DNA from: Kalmusia sp. IMI 367209
Lineage: Eukaryota > Ascomycota > Dothideomycetes > Pleosporales > Didymosphaeriaceae
Assembly (NCBI GenBank): GCA_027946365.1
Contig: JAPEUQ010000011.1
Span: 744,001-808,000 of the forward strand
Reading direction: 5' to 3'
DNA length: 64,000 nucleotides
Every line of letters starts with the position of its first letter. Positions within the stretch are counted from its first letter, which is position 1. Under the pieces are notes generated by a model. That model was not told the origin of the DNA, did no database searches, and saw only the letters and a program-made list of their open reading frames with translations. Below are positions 1 to 12,500 of the stretch, one piece after another. A program made the position numbers and the translations under genes.

Positions 1-633
<633 letters not shown>

Positions 634-1324
634 GGAGCGATCTAGTGGAGACAAAGACCATCTACATATCGGAATCTAGCATTCGATGTAAATATATCTG
701 GCATTGGACTTGGAGATACGAAGATACCATGTTGGAGTCTTGTATGAAGTCTTAACCTTCGTGTCGTTGGATTAGGGAGCTGTTGTAGCGTTGTTGGAGG
801 CTTGCGATGCTGCCTTATATTGGTAGTGCATAGTTGTCACCATTTGATAATCAATATCCATGATCTAGGCTCTTCATGACAATGGGTCGGGAAATGAATT
901 CAAATGTGAAGAGACCACTATCCAGGACAAGCAATTGCTGTTGAGGAAGCTTTGTGGAACGCTTGGCGACTCGGTTCGGCAGACCAGCTTGTCCATGTCT
1001 CGTCGCCAATCAATTTCATTACACAATACCTTCCACAACACTAGTTCAGCAAAAGGATAGCTAAAAACAGCTTTCTTGACAATCATCAAAACCCACCGTG
1101 TGAGTTCCCTCTCTCAAAAACAATCTCTGAGTCCTGGACCTGATAGAATAGATCGGCCAATAATGGCCCGAGCTGAGCGAGATGAGATCTACAATAGCAC
1201 AGACCATGTCTTTCCGACCCCTGCCAATATTTTCCGAGCATCACTTGCGCGGTTATCATCAACGACACGCTCTTGCTACCGCGGCCGCGTCTCTCGCTCC
1301 TTTTAAAACCAGCTCTCACTTACA
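634..1324. other. Gene-free interval, GAL7 3' flank and ERG28 promoter
   Basis: About 690 bp between two genes read in the same direction. The open frames here are short and resemble no family I know. It probably holds the GAL7 terminator and the ERG28 promoter. No tRNA-like B box or repeat was seen. Confidence 0.5.
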
Positions 1325-1906
1325 ATGGCCTCAGATCTCTCCTCCTATCTCCCTCCCTTCGAGGGACTACTACCAAAATGGCTGCTCCTCGTAAGTCACC
1401 CCTACGCAAGCATCGAATGCTCAGTGCTCGACAACGTGAGATCAAGAAGCTGACAACAAGACATCCGCCAGGTCTCTATAATATCCATCGCGAACAGCGT
1501 CCAAGCCTACACAACAATCCACTACGCGGCCCGCGTCTACAACCCCAACAAAACCTCCGATAGTCTCGTCCCCTCCAACATCACGCAGTATACCTCGCCC
1601 GCCAATCCCACGCCCCTCAAACCTGGCGAGATCGCTTCACAAGTTACGCCCCTCTCTGGGCGTAAGTGGGGCACCTGGACGGCCCTGACAGGTTTAGTGA
1701 GACTGTATGCCGCATATCATATCAATGAGCAGGCGATGTACGAGCTGGGCATGTGGACGTATGGCGTTGCGTGGGTGCATTACATGAGCGAGTGGTGGTG
1801 GTATGGGACGACAAGATGGGGGGCTCCGCTTGCGGGGCCGGTGGTGATAAGTACGGGGAGTTTGGTGTGGATGTGGTTGCAAAGGGAATTTTATTTGGGG
1901 CAGTAG
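1325..1906 (+). CDS. ERG28: Ergosterol biosynthesis scaffold protein Erg28
   Basis: Small ER membrane protein that tethers the C-4 demethylation enzymes (Erg25-26-27) of ergosterol synthesis; the role is known for the family. Exon 1 (1325-1390) encodes 22 residues beginning MASDLSSYLPPFEGLLPKW. The intron 1391-1471 (81 bp) ends in ccag, and exon 2 (1472-1906) gives a 166-residue total with matching phase. Hallmarks seen: an N-terminal hydrophobic LPKWLLLVSIISIANSVQAY stretch, YAARVYNP, GTWTALTGLVRLYAAYHIN, then HYMSEWWWYGTT and LAGPVVISTGSLVWM near the C-terminus. It is slightly longer than yeast Erg28 because of a polar loop of about 35 residues after ARVYNP. It is convergent with the ketoacyl-CoA reductase gene downstream. 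Confidence 0.93.
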
Positions 1907-2293
1907 GTAGGGGCAGGATGGAGGGTATAGTGGAGAGCAAAGCATGGGAGGGATGAAATATACCCACGAGTAGTGTATGATATAGAGATGGGGGATGCGG
2001 ATTGGACATGGTGGAGGTGGAATAGATGTATCGTAGCTTAGGCTCCTGTCAGGCGCCTGAATCTACAGCTACGATAAATAATCTTAATGTTTACTTGAGT
2101 AAAAAGGGGCTATAGTTCTCGAATTCCAAAGTTCTTTAAATATGGTACCGTTCATATTGTATTATATCACTTGAAAGGTACATACAAGTTGTCTATATTG
2201 ACTGCCGGTAAAGTGACGTATTGAAATCTGGGAAACAATATTCCAAAATACATCGTTTCAGCGTCTTCATACGGCACCAATTCTTTTTCTCGT
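1907..2293. terminator. Convergent 3' flank of ERG28 and the KAR gene
   Basis: About 390 bp between two convergent stop codons. It is A/T-rich with runs such as aataatcttaatg and gtaaaaaggggc, consistent with 3' UTRs and polyadenylation regions of both genes. There is no ORF of note. Confidence 0.4.
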
Positions 2294-3369
2294 TTACTGC
2301 TTCTTCGCATCTCTGGCTGCCTTCCGCAATGCCCGCTTCCTGATATCCTCGTGCATGCTCCTGTTAATTTTCACAACAATGTGTGACCTCTCGCCGATGA
2401 AGCGCGAAAGAAACCACAGCATGAGTCCATGGCTCCAGTATGGTGCGCTCGTGAATGCAACATTCTGTGCACCACCACTCCTTCCAAGTTTGCCCAGTAC
2501 GCTCCGTACGAATTGGCGCGGGTTTGGCACCAAAGCAGATGATTTGCGAATCTTGGACATGGCGGTTGTGACAAGATGTGATTGGACACACTGGACGGAC
2601 ACGCCATGAGGTTGTAGCTCGGAAGCGAGCGCAGTGGACCACTGTTGGAGGAAGGCCTTGCTGCCGGAGTAGGTCGCGAGGAGGGGCGTGGGGAAGAAAC
2701 CACCAGTAGAAGCCATTGTGAGGATAAGTCCGCGCTTGCGAGAGATCATACCGGGAGCGACTGTCTGTGTGACCCTCAGTGTGCCCATGCAGTTGATTAC
2801 GATGATGCCGTTCAACTCTTCTGCTGGTGTCTCCACAAAGGGCACCGGAATGCTGTGGCTCAATCCCACATTGTTTATTAAAATGCTGATATCCAATCCA
2901 TCGATGAGCTTGCGTAGTGCCGCATAGTCGCTGTCCTTGTTCTGAGCAAAGTCCATTGCGAGTGTCTTGGTGGAGATCTTGGGGCCATATTTTGCGGATA
3001 TGTCGGATGCGAGGGTATCGAGCTTGGACTGCGTGCGCGAGACAAGGACGAGATTGTAGCCTTTCGCGGCGAGCGAGAGTGCATATTCTTTGCCGATGCC
3101 GTCACTGGCGCCGGTTATGAGAGCCCATGAGCCACGGGGTCCATAGGAGGTGAGCTGAGTAGGTTAGATATCATATCTCAAATGATCGTGGGCAAACTTA
3201 CGGATTTGCCTGGTAGTACGAATAGACTAAGCAGAACTCGAAGGAAGCTGAAAACATGTGCGCCGATGGAGTACGTGCCTACAACCAGGAGTAAAGACAC
3301 GAGGAGGTAGGAAGAGTTGGAGTCGACTTTGACCCCAAGACGGTCCGTGAATTGCCTTGTCGCGTCCAT
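2294..3369 (-). CDS. Very-long-chain 3-ketoacyl-CoA reductase (SDR family)
   Basis: Reduces the 3-ketoacyl-CoA intermediate in each microsomal very-long-chain fatty acid elongation cycle, using NADPH (role known for yeast Ifa38/YBR159W). Exon 1 is 3202-3369, beginning [12 protein letters not shown] and carrying one N-terminal hydrophobic segment ([17 protein letters not shown]). The intron is 3155-3201 (47 bp) and exon 2 is 2294-3154, giving 342 residues in phase. SDR landmarks: cofactor loop TGASDGIG (about 70-77), INNVG (149-153), catalytic Ser about 205, and YSGSK with Tyr218/Lys222. The C-terminus ends AKKQ, a lysine-rich tail similar to but not a perfect KKxx ER-retrieval signal. An in-frame ORF runs further upstream, but the ATG at 3369 precedes the family's usual N-terminus. 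It is divergent from RPS11. Confidence 0.9.
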
Positions 3370-3756
3370 GGTGAGGGCTGTGATCGAGCAAAGAAGAGAT
3401 GCAAGAAAGCTGTTGATGTTTCTTACCGTCTGTTGACGCCGGTAAAAAGTGTTGACGGTAGTCTTATAGACGTCCGAAGCTGCGATGAGCGACGGTGGAG
3501 TCAGTTGGATACGCTTTAGTGACTCGACGGACACGTTCATACGAACTCAAGATCATTCACAGAGAAAATATGACCAATGCGTCGTCCGCATCGTGAGGGG
3601 GTTGCGTGCCGCGGCTGTTTCCCATTGGTCGGCTCGGCATGCGGCAGTACGTTGTTCCGTGACTTCCTTGCCAAGCACTTAGCGAAGCGAGCCACTTCGA
3701 TTTTGATCATTCACGACTGCGCACCAACAGACCGACAACACATCCCGACCGCAACC
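3370..3756. promoter_or_regulatory. Shared promoter between KAR and RPS11
   Basis: 387 bp separates two divergent start codons, so both promoters must lie here or overlap. I did not find a recognisable ribosomal-protein-gene box. The segment contains cattggtc/ccattgg-like CCAAT elements near 3620-3635. Confidence 0.5.
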
Positions 3757-4435
3757 ATGGCCACCGAGCTCACGTATGTCGAAGAAATACTGCAATCAAG
3801 TCCGCATGCTGATACAGAAACAGTGTCCAGTCGGAGCGCGCTTTCCAGAAGCAGGTACTACCACTCGCACCCGCCGCGTCGCAAAGTCCTTCGCGATACT
3901 GATACATACGTCTAGCCGCACATTTTCCTGAACCACAAGGCTACTGGCCCCCGCAAGAACACCCGCAACAGGCGATGGTATAAGGATGTAGGTCTGGGCT
4001 TCCGCACGCCCAAGACCGCCATCGAGGGATCCTACATCGACAAGAAGTGCCCTTTCACTGGTATGGTGTCGATCCGTGGCCGTATCCTCACCGGCACTGT
4101 CGTCTCCACCAAGATGCACCGTACGTACTCGCTTTTTCACCAACCCGACCCCCGCACAAGCGCAATTGTGGGATCGGAGTTAGCTTAGCAGAGGCTAATT
4201 AAAATCAGGTACCCTCGTCATCCGCCGCGAGTACCTCCACTTCGTTCCTAAGTACTCTCGTTACGAGAAGCGCCACAAGAACCTCGCTGCGCACGTCTCC
4301 CCCGCTTTCCGTGTCGAGCCTGGTGACCAGGTCATCGTTGGCCAGTGCCGACCCCTCTCCAAGACCGTCCGTTTCAACGTCCTCCGTGTGCTTCCCCGAA
4401 CCGGCAAGGCCGTCAAGCAGTTCTCCAAGTTTTAA
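3757..4435 (+). CDS. RPS11: 40S ribosomal protein S11 (uS17)
   Basis: Small-subunit ribosomal protein of the uS17 family, cytosolic. Four exons: 3757-3773 (only 17 nt), 3824-3854 (31 nt), 3916-4120 and 4209-4435. Their sum is 480 nt, giving 159 residues with every junction in phase. Recognisable blocks are the N-terminal [53 protein letters not shown], the uS17 core [19 protein letters not shown], and C-terminal [10 protein letters not shown]. Short 5' exons interrupted by introns of 50, 61 and 88 bp are typical of fungal ribosomal protein genes. The first two exons are too small to appear as ORFs and were placed from splice sites and family sequence. Confidence 0.95.
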
Positions 4436-6331
4436 GCGCGAGGTATAGAAAGGCTGGGACGCGAAGGCCGAGATATGGAAGGGATGAGGTTTCGATGGGT
4501 CAAACTATGCATTTGGGACTAGGATTCGGAGTCCTTTGGGCTGTGTATGTTTCTTCAGTCTACGAGAAATGAAAGCCCTTGGCAGGCTAAAAGTGCCGCC
4601 GAGGCAGGTCAAAAGCAATGAGGGTTCGTGAATGCGTTTGGTACCTGTCGAATATTATGCTCGTGCGCATTTTGTTCATGGTGGATGTGATGAACCAAGG
4701 GACCTGTGACGATCCATTCCGTTTCCCGCTCATACTCTACTTACACTCAAGAACAATAAGTTGCTCGCGTGAGTTTATTGGTACCCACCATCCATACGAG
4801 ACACCCGACGATGCAACAACCCCGGTCTCAGTGTGTAACCGAAGAAACAAACAGATGCTCCGTGGATAGCTAGTCGAGGGATCGATGAGTTAAAGTAAGG
4901 TCCTACTTGACTCTATATATATCAACGAGTTCGGTGAGTCGTTTCAAAAAGGAGATGGATCCTTGCCCAGCATTCTTGACTAAATCCTATTTCCCAATGC
5001 TACTGCGTGATTACAGAGATAACCACGAGAATTTGTAAAGGATTACCTATGTTTTCGATTGTCAAAGAGGTAGAGTCCTAGTGTTGTCTCTAAAGAAACG
5101 CTAATACCTTAACATCAGAAGTATCGCTGTTTGTTTTGTGCTTAGATTTAAAATTAAGTATTGCTGCCTCTCGTTTGCTTCCGATTTGGGCTCATTCGCA
5201 AAGCTGGCCACCTTACTACCCTTAACAGACGGCGTAGGTTTATTCAAGGCGTCATCACCCAGTGCGCACGGACCGGCTGTGTTATTACTTTAGTTCAATA
5301 CTCCAACGGCGTCAAAGACTCAGTCAGAACGCTAGCTATCAAAGGTGTTGGGCTCATACTTGGTTTTTCTTTTGATAAGCTCGTCTTTGTAGTTCGTACC
5401 TATATGTAGCTCGATATTCTTGAGTTGACCTTGCCTAAATTGCCAGCTACGGTTCTAAGTAAATTCAATGACAAGAGGTCTATACGATGTGTTATCAAGG
5501 TAAAAGTGTGGTTACCGAACGCTAGATCTGAGAGATTGTTGTTAAAATTCAGCTATTGCATAGTTCCATCTAATCAGTATCACGTACTTGATATATGCTC
5601 GAGTGTGATCCGAGGAGCTACTACCGCGGTCGTCTTTCATTTCGAGGTTCCAGACGATCCCATGTGGTAGCGCCACATCAACAAGCTAAGAGAGTTCTCG
5701 AAGTAGGCTTGAACTATAGTAGACCGGATGAGGTTCGATATAAGTCATTTATGGAGGAAGTGCCCTATAATTTTCAAATTGTAGCGTGTGCAGGCGATAG
5801 ATGCGACCACTTGCCCAGGTCCCGCGGCTGAGAAGCAGCAGCCTTGTCGCAGGGCTGTAGGTGGCGGAGAGTGCTATTTGAGGATAAGAGGGTGGTATTA
5901 GATAAGAGCAAATTCTTGAGCAGGCGCAAGACGATAGCATGAGTACGGATCACATCATGACCACATGTGCACAGCTGGGTGAATACTAACGCCATATATA
6001 ACGTCGTTAGATCATGCGATAACGAAATCATTGGTCGTAGCCTAACGCTACTCTAATATAGTGTACCTGTAGATAATGTGCCTTGGCACGCATATTTCAC
6101 GGCCTGAATTAGGATGGAGCTGAGCAGTTCCATTCCTATGGATGGCTGTGATCATATGTGACGGCAACCCCGCCACGTGCCCAGGTACCGTTCCACAGCC
6201 CACCACCCGCGCCATAGTCACTCGCCTAAACTTTCTCCGCTGATATATCACGCCGCACCACCCCAGCCCCACTTACCGTCGCCAACCACACTACACATCG
6301 TGACTCCGAACCCCCCTTAACAGACATAGCC
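4436..6331. other. Long gene-poor interval with degenerate short ORFs
   Basis: About 1.9 kb with no gene I can support. After the RPS11 3' flank the sequence is A/T-richer, with tatatata tracts near 4913-4922. Plus-strand ORFs at 5161-5409, 5425-5670 and 5595-5831 are 78-82 residues and match no family known to me. They could be remnants of a decayed gene or element, or chance. No terminal repeats or target-site duplications were recognised. Confidence 0.4.
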
Positions 6332-7297
6332 ATGTACGTTTTGTTGAGTCAACCTAAGTACGATCCCTAACGGCTTCCCCGTGCTAAAGACATCTATACA
6401 GGCTGCGCACAGACAAAGCAAAGGCAATTCGTAGAGCGGCGCCTGGGAGAGCCGGCAAACGAAGCCGCAGCGAAGGCAGCCACTCTGAGCCCAATCTATT
6501 AGGCAAACGCCAGCGCCAAAAGGAGAAATCCTCATCACAGCTTTTCCGCTTCCTGGACCTGCCAGCAGGTAAGCATACATATTACATATACCTAGTGCCC
6601 TCCTGACTACCACTAAGAATTGCGGAATCGAATTTACGAGCTCGCCTTCAACATAGCGCATCAAACCTACCCGACGAGCACCTTCTCCAAGGAACACCAA
6701 CCGCTACTTCGTCGTGGACCTCAACTTAACGTGACCGAGCCATGGAAACCCATCCCATTTATGGGCCTCGCGCAATCATGCTCTGTGATCCAGAAAGAGT
6801 TTCGCCCTTTGTGGATGCAAGTCCATCGCATACCGCTTTGCAATGTTCGCAAATATCTCCGCACCTTCTACCCAGCCCGTCCGAAAACCGACGAAGCCTA
6901 TTATTCAGCCATAGGCACGCTAAGGATCTTTCTTCACCAAGATGAGCTTATGTCTCGCGATTTACTGCCTTTGGTCAAGCACAAGTTGGCGTTCCCGAAT
7001 TTCGAGATTCAACTCGAAAATTGTGCAAGCGTCGGCAATGAGGCAGCCGTAGGCTTGCAAACACTACTGGAGAATCGTCATCCACAGTGGAGGCGCTGGA
7101 TCAAAGGCCGTATGATTACCCAGATACGACTGGAGACGGCAAGCGCGGGGGACTTGATCTACCTCGTTGTGAGAAACGAATACGCGGAGGATTGGATGAA
7201 ACCTGTGGTGTGGAACGTGACTTCAACAGACTTTTTGGCAACTTTGGGCCTCGACTCCATCGTGCACTGGGATGTTAGATTCCGGGTCAAATACTGA
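6332..7297 (+). CDS. F-box-like (2EXR-type) protein, start codon split by an intron
   Basis: Fungal protein with the motif FLDLPAELRNRIYELAF (about residues 51-68), the F-box-like/2EXR signature of a large ascomycete family of unknown function. Three exons: the first is just the AT at 6332-6333, the intron 6334-6401 (gtacgt...atacag) follows, and exon 2 (6402-6568) begins with the G that completes ATG. Intron 6569-6617 and exon 3 (6618-7297) complete a 282-residue frame, and the lengths sum to a multiple of three. The N-terminal 45 residues are basic and Ser-rich (RRAAPGRAGKRSRS). There is no other in-frame ATG in exon 2, which is the reason for choosing the split start. A start further inside exon 3 would lose the conserved motif. 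Confidence 0.75.
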
Positions 7298-8116
7298 TGT
7301 CGACTGTGAAGAGTGGCGGGTGTGTGTAGGGAGTATCTTTGACCTTCCTTGCAGTTCGGTTCTTCCATGATATTTTGGTTCTTGTCAGTCAACAGGGCAT
7401 TTCGAAGACGTGAGAATTCGGGGATGAAGTCTTCATCAACACGTGTGCCTTTGGGATGGCCATGAGGAATGGTTCTCCAACTCGACCCTGGTTCTGGATT
7501 TACTCTTACGATAGATATGTTTTCATCCTTCTTCAGGCCATTTCTCTAGTAAGTATATATATTTGATCATAGTATGCCCTTATATATGGCAGAATCCTAT
7601 ACACCAATGTATTTGGTCGATTCGATCGAGGCCGGATCTATAAGAGAAGAGCCGTCCTCGAAAAATTTGAGGATAAGAAATTTGACGAATGCCGCTATCC
7701 GTCCGCAGATAAGATGTGAAGTTTATGGAGTGTCGGCCATGTAATAGATCTTCAACTGATAATAGCCGCCCTCACGTTATCGGGGAGCTGCGACTCGCGC
7801 GTAAACAGTAGCAGATATAGGTAGTGAGTGTAACAAGAAATAATTGCCGCTGTTCTTCTCCTAAGGGAGTAAATAGGACAAGCCGAGAAGGCTCGGGTCA
7901 AATGAAACGCACGATTGGGTGAGAGTTGAAACCAACGTCGTGAAAAGAAATGCTCGGCGAGAAGGTAGCGATAGCTTCAAGTGATGTAGGGTCTGGGAAA
8001 TTGATGATAAAGCGCCAGACCAAACCACAATGAGATTCAAACTTGCTTTCTATGATGACAGTTTTGCACTTCTCCTTCTAGCCCTCTCCCTTTTTCCCCT
8101 CGTGACTCTTTCTCGC
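7298..8116. other. Intergenic, nothing recognised
   Basis: About 820 bp between the convergent F-box-like and chloroperoxidase genes. It has mixed composition and short unconvincing ORFs. It probably contains two 3' UTRs. No repeats or RNA genes were seen. Confidence 0.45.
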
Positions 8117-8923
8117 CTACTCCCCTCGCATCCCCTGATATCCACCATGCCCCTTCCCTACTCCATCAGCTCCCGGAACAATCTCACTCTTCTCAGGTGT
8201 CTCAATTGCCAACTTCAAAACATCTCCTATCAAAGTCAGGCCCGAGACTGGGTCCTTCGTCGGCCGCCACCCCTCCTTCCACGGCAACCGCTCCTGCTCA
8301 AACCACACCTTGATCCACTCCACCGGTACGGTGTCGGAAACGGGTTCCTTGAGCGACTGCATGTAGATTGCGGACTGGATGTAGCTGTTCAGACGATCGC
8401 TAGCGGTGTAGGAGAAGTGCGGATTTGTGCGGCGGGAGGTAAGTATGCGACCCCAGCGCGCTTTTGCCGCAAGCGGAATCGTGATGTTTTTCTTCCCTTC
8501 AAAGTACCCCAAGAATTCCTTGAAGATCGCAGGCGAGAAAGACGTTGCATCACCGGCCTTGGCGAAGTCCTGCCTTGACAAGCTGCCATCATGCTCCATC
8601 GTGCCCTCTACCCCGTGTACACTTATATCTGCCAGACTGAACTGTCCGCTCTTGCCCTTATCTGGAGCAAGAGGCAGCGCGGCGCTACCGACGAAGGTGG
8701 TGAAGTCCGCGGAGACATTCATGGAGGCTTTGAAGGCGTCAACTAGCATGGGGACTGTAAGGTTGCGTCCATTGTGCGGGATGATGTAGTGGTTCGCGAG
8801 GGCGTTGAGGGCGGGACAGGGGGAGCGTAGGTCGCCTGGGAATGGGGGATGCCATTTCGTGAAGTCAATCTTGCTGGAAGAGACGGACGATGTCAGAGTG
8901 AGAAAGATGGCCCCGAGCTTCAT
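8117..8923 (-). CDS. Secreted chloroperoxidase-type heme-thiolate peroxidase
   Basis: Member of the fungal heme-thiolate peroxidase/peroxygenase (chloroperoxidase-like, UPO) family, which uses H2O2 to halogenate or oxygenate substrates outside the cell. It is a single 268-residue exon. A hydrophobic N-terminus (MKLGAIFLTLTSSVSSS) looks like a signal peptide. The proximal heme ligand motif S-P-C-P-A-L-N places Cys36 as the thiolate, followed by LANHYIIPHNGR. The E-H-D triad (Glu110-His111-Asp112 in MEHDGSLSR) is the family's second hallmark. A C-terminal FEQERLPWKEGWRP block also fits the family. The length matches short-type (about 250-residue) members. The substrate cannot be deduced. It is divergent from RAD4, with about 650 bp between start codons. 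Confidence 0.9.
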   Translation of the reverse strand: MKLGAIFLTLTSSVSSSKIDFTKWHPPFPGDLRSPCPALNALANHYIIPHNGRNLTVPMLVDAFKASMNVSADFTTFVGSAALPLAPDKGKSGQFSLADISVHGVEGTMEHDGSLSRQDFAKAGDATSFSPAIFKEFLGYFEGKKNITIPLAAKARWGRILTSRRTNPHFSYTASDRLNSYIQSAIYMQSLKEPVSDTVPVEWIKVWFEQERLPWKEGWRPTKDPVSGLTLIGDVLKLAIETPEKSEIVPGADGVGKGHGGYQGMRGE

Positions 8924-9570
8924 GGTGGGAGAGTTGTGCTTATTGTTTTGTGTAGTGCAGACATTTCGATGTGCTTAAAGGTTATATACCGATGGAAAGG
9001 TCTGCGATTGTAAGATGACAATACTGGCGAAATGCGGTATGCGGAGTGATTTGACTCCACGGTTAGAAAGCTGACGATGTGTGAATGGAATGGGCAGGAT
9101 AGAGGGAAGGACAATCGTTAGGTAATATAGTCTCGTTGTGGGAAGTGGGCATGTTCATGGTCTCTTGAAGAGTAATGGGCACTGAGGCGAAGTGAGTGCT
9201 CACGTCATACTTCAGGAGAAAACGATGATCATGTGAGCACGCGATGCGACGCGTCCACCGGGTCTTCACTAACCAATCCTCTACAGTGGCATTCACAGAG
9301 ATATAAAACATAGGTAGAAAAACTCAGTAGCATAACAATGATATCAGGCATAGTAAGCACTGAGGAAGAAACGTATAAGGGAGTGACCAGGTAGTTGTGG
9401 AGTGAAATGGAAAGGCTGGTCCCGGCACGATGGATGGCTTCGGCAAAGTTCCGCGCCATCGGACCAAGTGCGTCACCACTCCGACTTTCAACAACGAACG
9501 TCCCGCTAGTGATTTTGAGGTACTTTCCTCACCACACTCGCTCTATGCTCTCATAGTAGCTTTTCCGGCA
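8924..9570. promoter_or_regulatory. Divergent promoter region of CPO and RAD4
   Basis: 647 bp separates the two start codons. In-frame sequence upstream of the RAD4 ATG (from 9430) is open but reads as unlikely protein; it is taken as 5' UTR. No specific operator was recognised. Confidence 0.4.
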
Positions 9571-12500
9571 ATGCCTCCCGTCGTCCCTCGAAAGCGCCTT
9601 AGATCAGATTCTCCGAAGGCAGAACCACCATCGAAGCGAGCCGCTCATCCGCACCCTCGTCATAAGGAGCCCGCGCTCACTAAGCCGCCGACGATACAGC
9701 GCACCCTGTCGAAAAAGAAAAAGGCTATAGAGGATATCTTCGGTAATGATGACAGCGAGCTGTCAGAGCCGACGAGTAGCGAAGACGAATTTGAAGATGT
9801 CCCAATAGCGGGGAGCAAGGCAAAAGGGAAGCAAAAGGCGCAGAGCGACGACAGCAGTGAAAGCGAGGACGAGGAATGGGAAGATGCGCTTGGCTCAAAA
9901 CACCATACCAAGCATGAGAACGAGCCTGCGCCCGTCATCTCGGGCGATCTGGAGCTCACGCTGGATGCGCCCACGCAAGTCGTCTTCTCAAAACCCGACG
10001 GCAAGAAGGGTCCTTCGAAGATCGAGCGCCAGATACGGAATGTTACGCATTGCATGCATGTACAGTTCCTCATGTTTCATAACTTGATACGAAATGCGTG
10101 GATATCCGATCAAGAAGTGCAGAAGATCATGGTGGAACATCTAACGGCTGGCTGTTGGAAGGCGGTTAACAGGTACTGGAGGGATGCGGGAATTGCGGAT
10201 GGCCCAAAACGTGTTGTGGAAGGCGGCTGGTCGGAGAAGGTTGCGCAAGATATTGGCAAGACGGGATCTTGGGTAGAAAGTGGAAAGAAGGGCGTGCAGG
10301 TCTACGAGAGCCCCCAAAAGAGTGGCAAGAGCAAGGGTGTTAAGCCGAAGGCTACGGCTAAGGCCAATGTAGCAAAAACCAAGGCGAAAGATACGAAGAG
10401 CAGCGATCGTAACCAGCGGGATTGGGGGGCTACATCAGAACGCCTTGAACCTGCAACACCTAATCTCTCTGCTGGGGACCCATTGCTCCGGCTGTTGAAC
10501 TATCTCGCCATATATTGGAGGGGAAAGTTTAAAATCAGTGCACCATCACTGCACAAGCGCGGCTACCTTTCTCCTTCCACCCTTGAGGCCGAGGTACTGG
10601 CATGGAAAGAACATAATTCGGACGCCAATGCCTTCGGAGAACGCATAGAAAACCTAAACGCATTTAAAACATTGGCACGCAAATGCAGTGGCAGTAGAGA
10701 CGTTGGAGAACAACTCTTCACATCAATGCTCCGTGGCCTTGGAGTTGAGGCTCGGATGGTTGCGAGTCTGCAGCCTGCAGGGTTCAGATGGAGTAAAGCA
10801 GAAGAAGGGAAGGCTAAAGACTTAAGCAATCTCAAGAGTAACACAGATTTGATGGAGACAATCGATTCGAAAACTGGACTGAAGCAGCCTGGGCAACCCC
10901 GGGCGAATGGCAACAAGGACGATCCGATCGATCTCTCGGAGTCTGAACTCAGCAGTGCTATATCTATCTCCTCTGGTTCGGAAGTTGAAACCAAAATTCT
11001 GGGAAGTAAATCGAATGGGGAGGATCGCTACCATGGTCGCACACTGCCATATCCGACTTATTGGACAGAAGCCATCTCGAACCTAACTCATACCTCTGTA
11101 TCAATATCTGTACTTCCACGAATAAAAATAGCTAGCCCGTCGAGTGGAGAATACAGTAACTTTGTGTCTACTGTTGCGTATGCAGACAAAGGCCATCAGG
11201 TCTTCGCATACGCTATAGCATTTTCATCTGATGGCTCGGCCAAGGAAGTAACTACGCGCTATCTGAGGAGTCGATGGCCAGGGGTAACAAAGGGATACCG
11301 GATGCCCGTTGAGAAGATACCCATACACAACAAGCGTGGAAAGGTCAAGAGATGGGAAGAATGGAATTGGTTCAAGTCAGTTCTGCGGTCATATGCACGG
11401 CCACGGGATAAGCGCCAGCCGTGGGACGAAGTGGAAGATGAAGGCGATCTCGTTCCTCTCCAGCCTACGAAACCGAAAGGCATGGACGAAGAAGGCGGGA
11501 AAGAGACGCTCCAAGGGTACAAAACCTCCGCTCAATATGTGTTGGAAAGACATCTGCGCCGCGAGGAAGCTCTCAAGCCTGACGCGAAGATTGTGCGGCA
11601 TTTTGTCACTGGAAAAGGCGAAAATTTAAAACAAGAGCCAGTCTATCTCCGTGAAGACATTGTTACTTGCAAGTCTGTCGAGTCTTGGCATAAGGAAGGA
11701 CGAGAAGTCAAGGAAGGAGAACAACCATTAAAGTTCGTGCCCATGCGCGCTGTCACTGTGCAGCGGAAGCGTGAAATAGAAGAGCGCGAACGTGAAGAAG
11801 GCGAGAAGGTGAAACAAGGATTGTACTCGGAAGCACAGACCGACTGGATCATCCCTGATCCTATTGTTGATGGCAAGATCCCACGTAATGCTTTCGGCAA
11901 CATCGATGTCTACGTTCCCACAATGATCCCGAGAGGTGCTATCCATATCCCCCTCAAGGGTACCGCACGGATCTGTAGGAAGCTGAACATCGACTACGCT
12001 GAAGCATGTACTGGTTTCGAGTTCGGCAAGCAGCGTGCTGTGCCCGTAATCACTGGTGTGGTCGTTGCAACTGAGAACGAAGATCTTGTCATTGACGCTT
12101 GGGAAGAGGCCGAAGAACAAAAACTTAAGAAAGCACAGGACAAGAGAGAAAAACTTGTTCTGAGTCTCTGGAAGAAGTTCTTGTCTGGCTTACGCATTGT
12201 CGAGCGTTTGAAGCGCGACTACGGTGAAGACGTAGAGATTCCCGAGGAGCAATCTGACATGCCCACACAACCTAAGAAGCGATCCGAATGGGAGACCTTC
12301 CATAATCACACGGATTTTGAGGGTGGCTTCATGCGAGAGGAACCAATTGCTACGGACGGGTCCAAACCCACGGGTAACGATGCGGCGGTAGACACGATGG
12401 GAGGGTTTATGCCGTCCGACCAAGAGGACGCACAACCTCAAAGAATTTCGGTCACCATTGATCACGGAGATATCAAGCATCCGGAACAGAGCAGGATGGT

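Noticed and set aside
9430..9570. In-frame upstream ATG extending RAD4 by 47 residues
   Set aside because: The extension has no conserved look, and the internal start MPPVVPRKRLRSDS gives a typical basic N-terminus.
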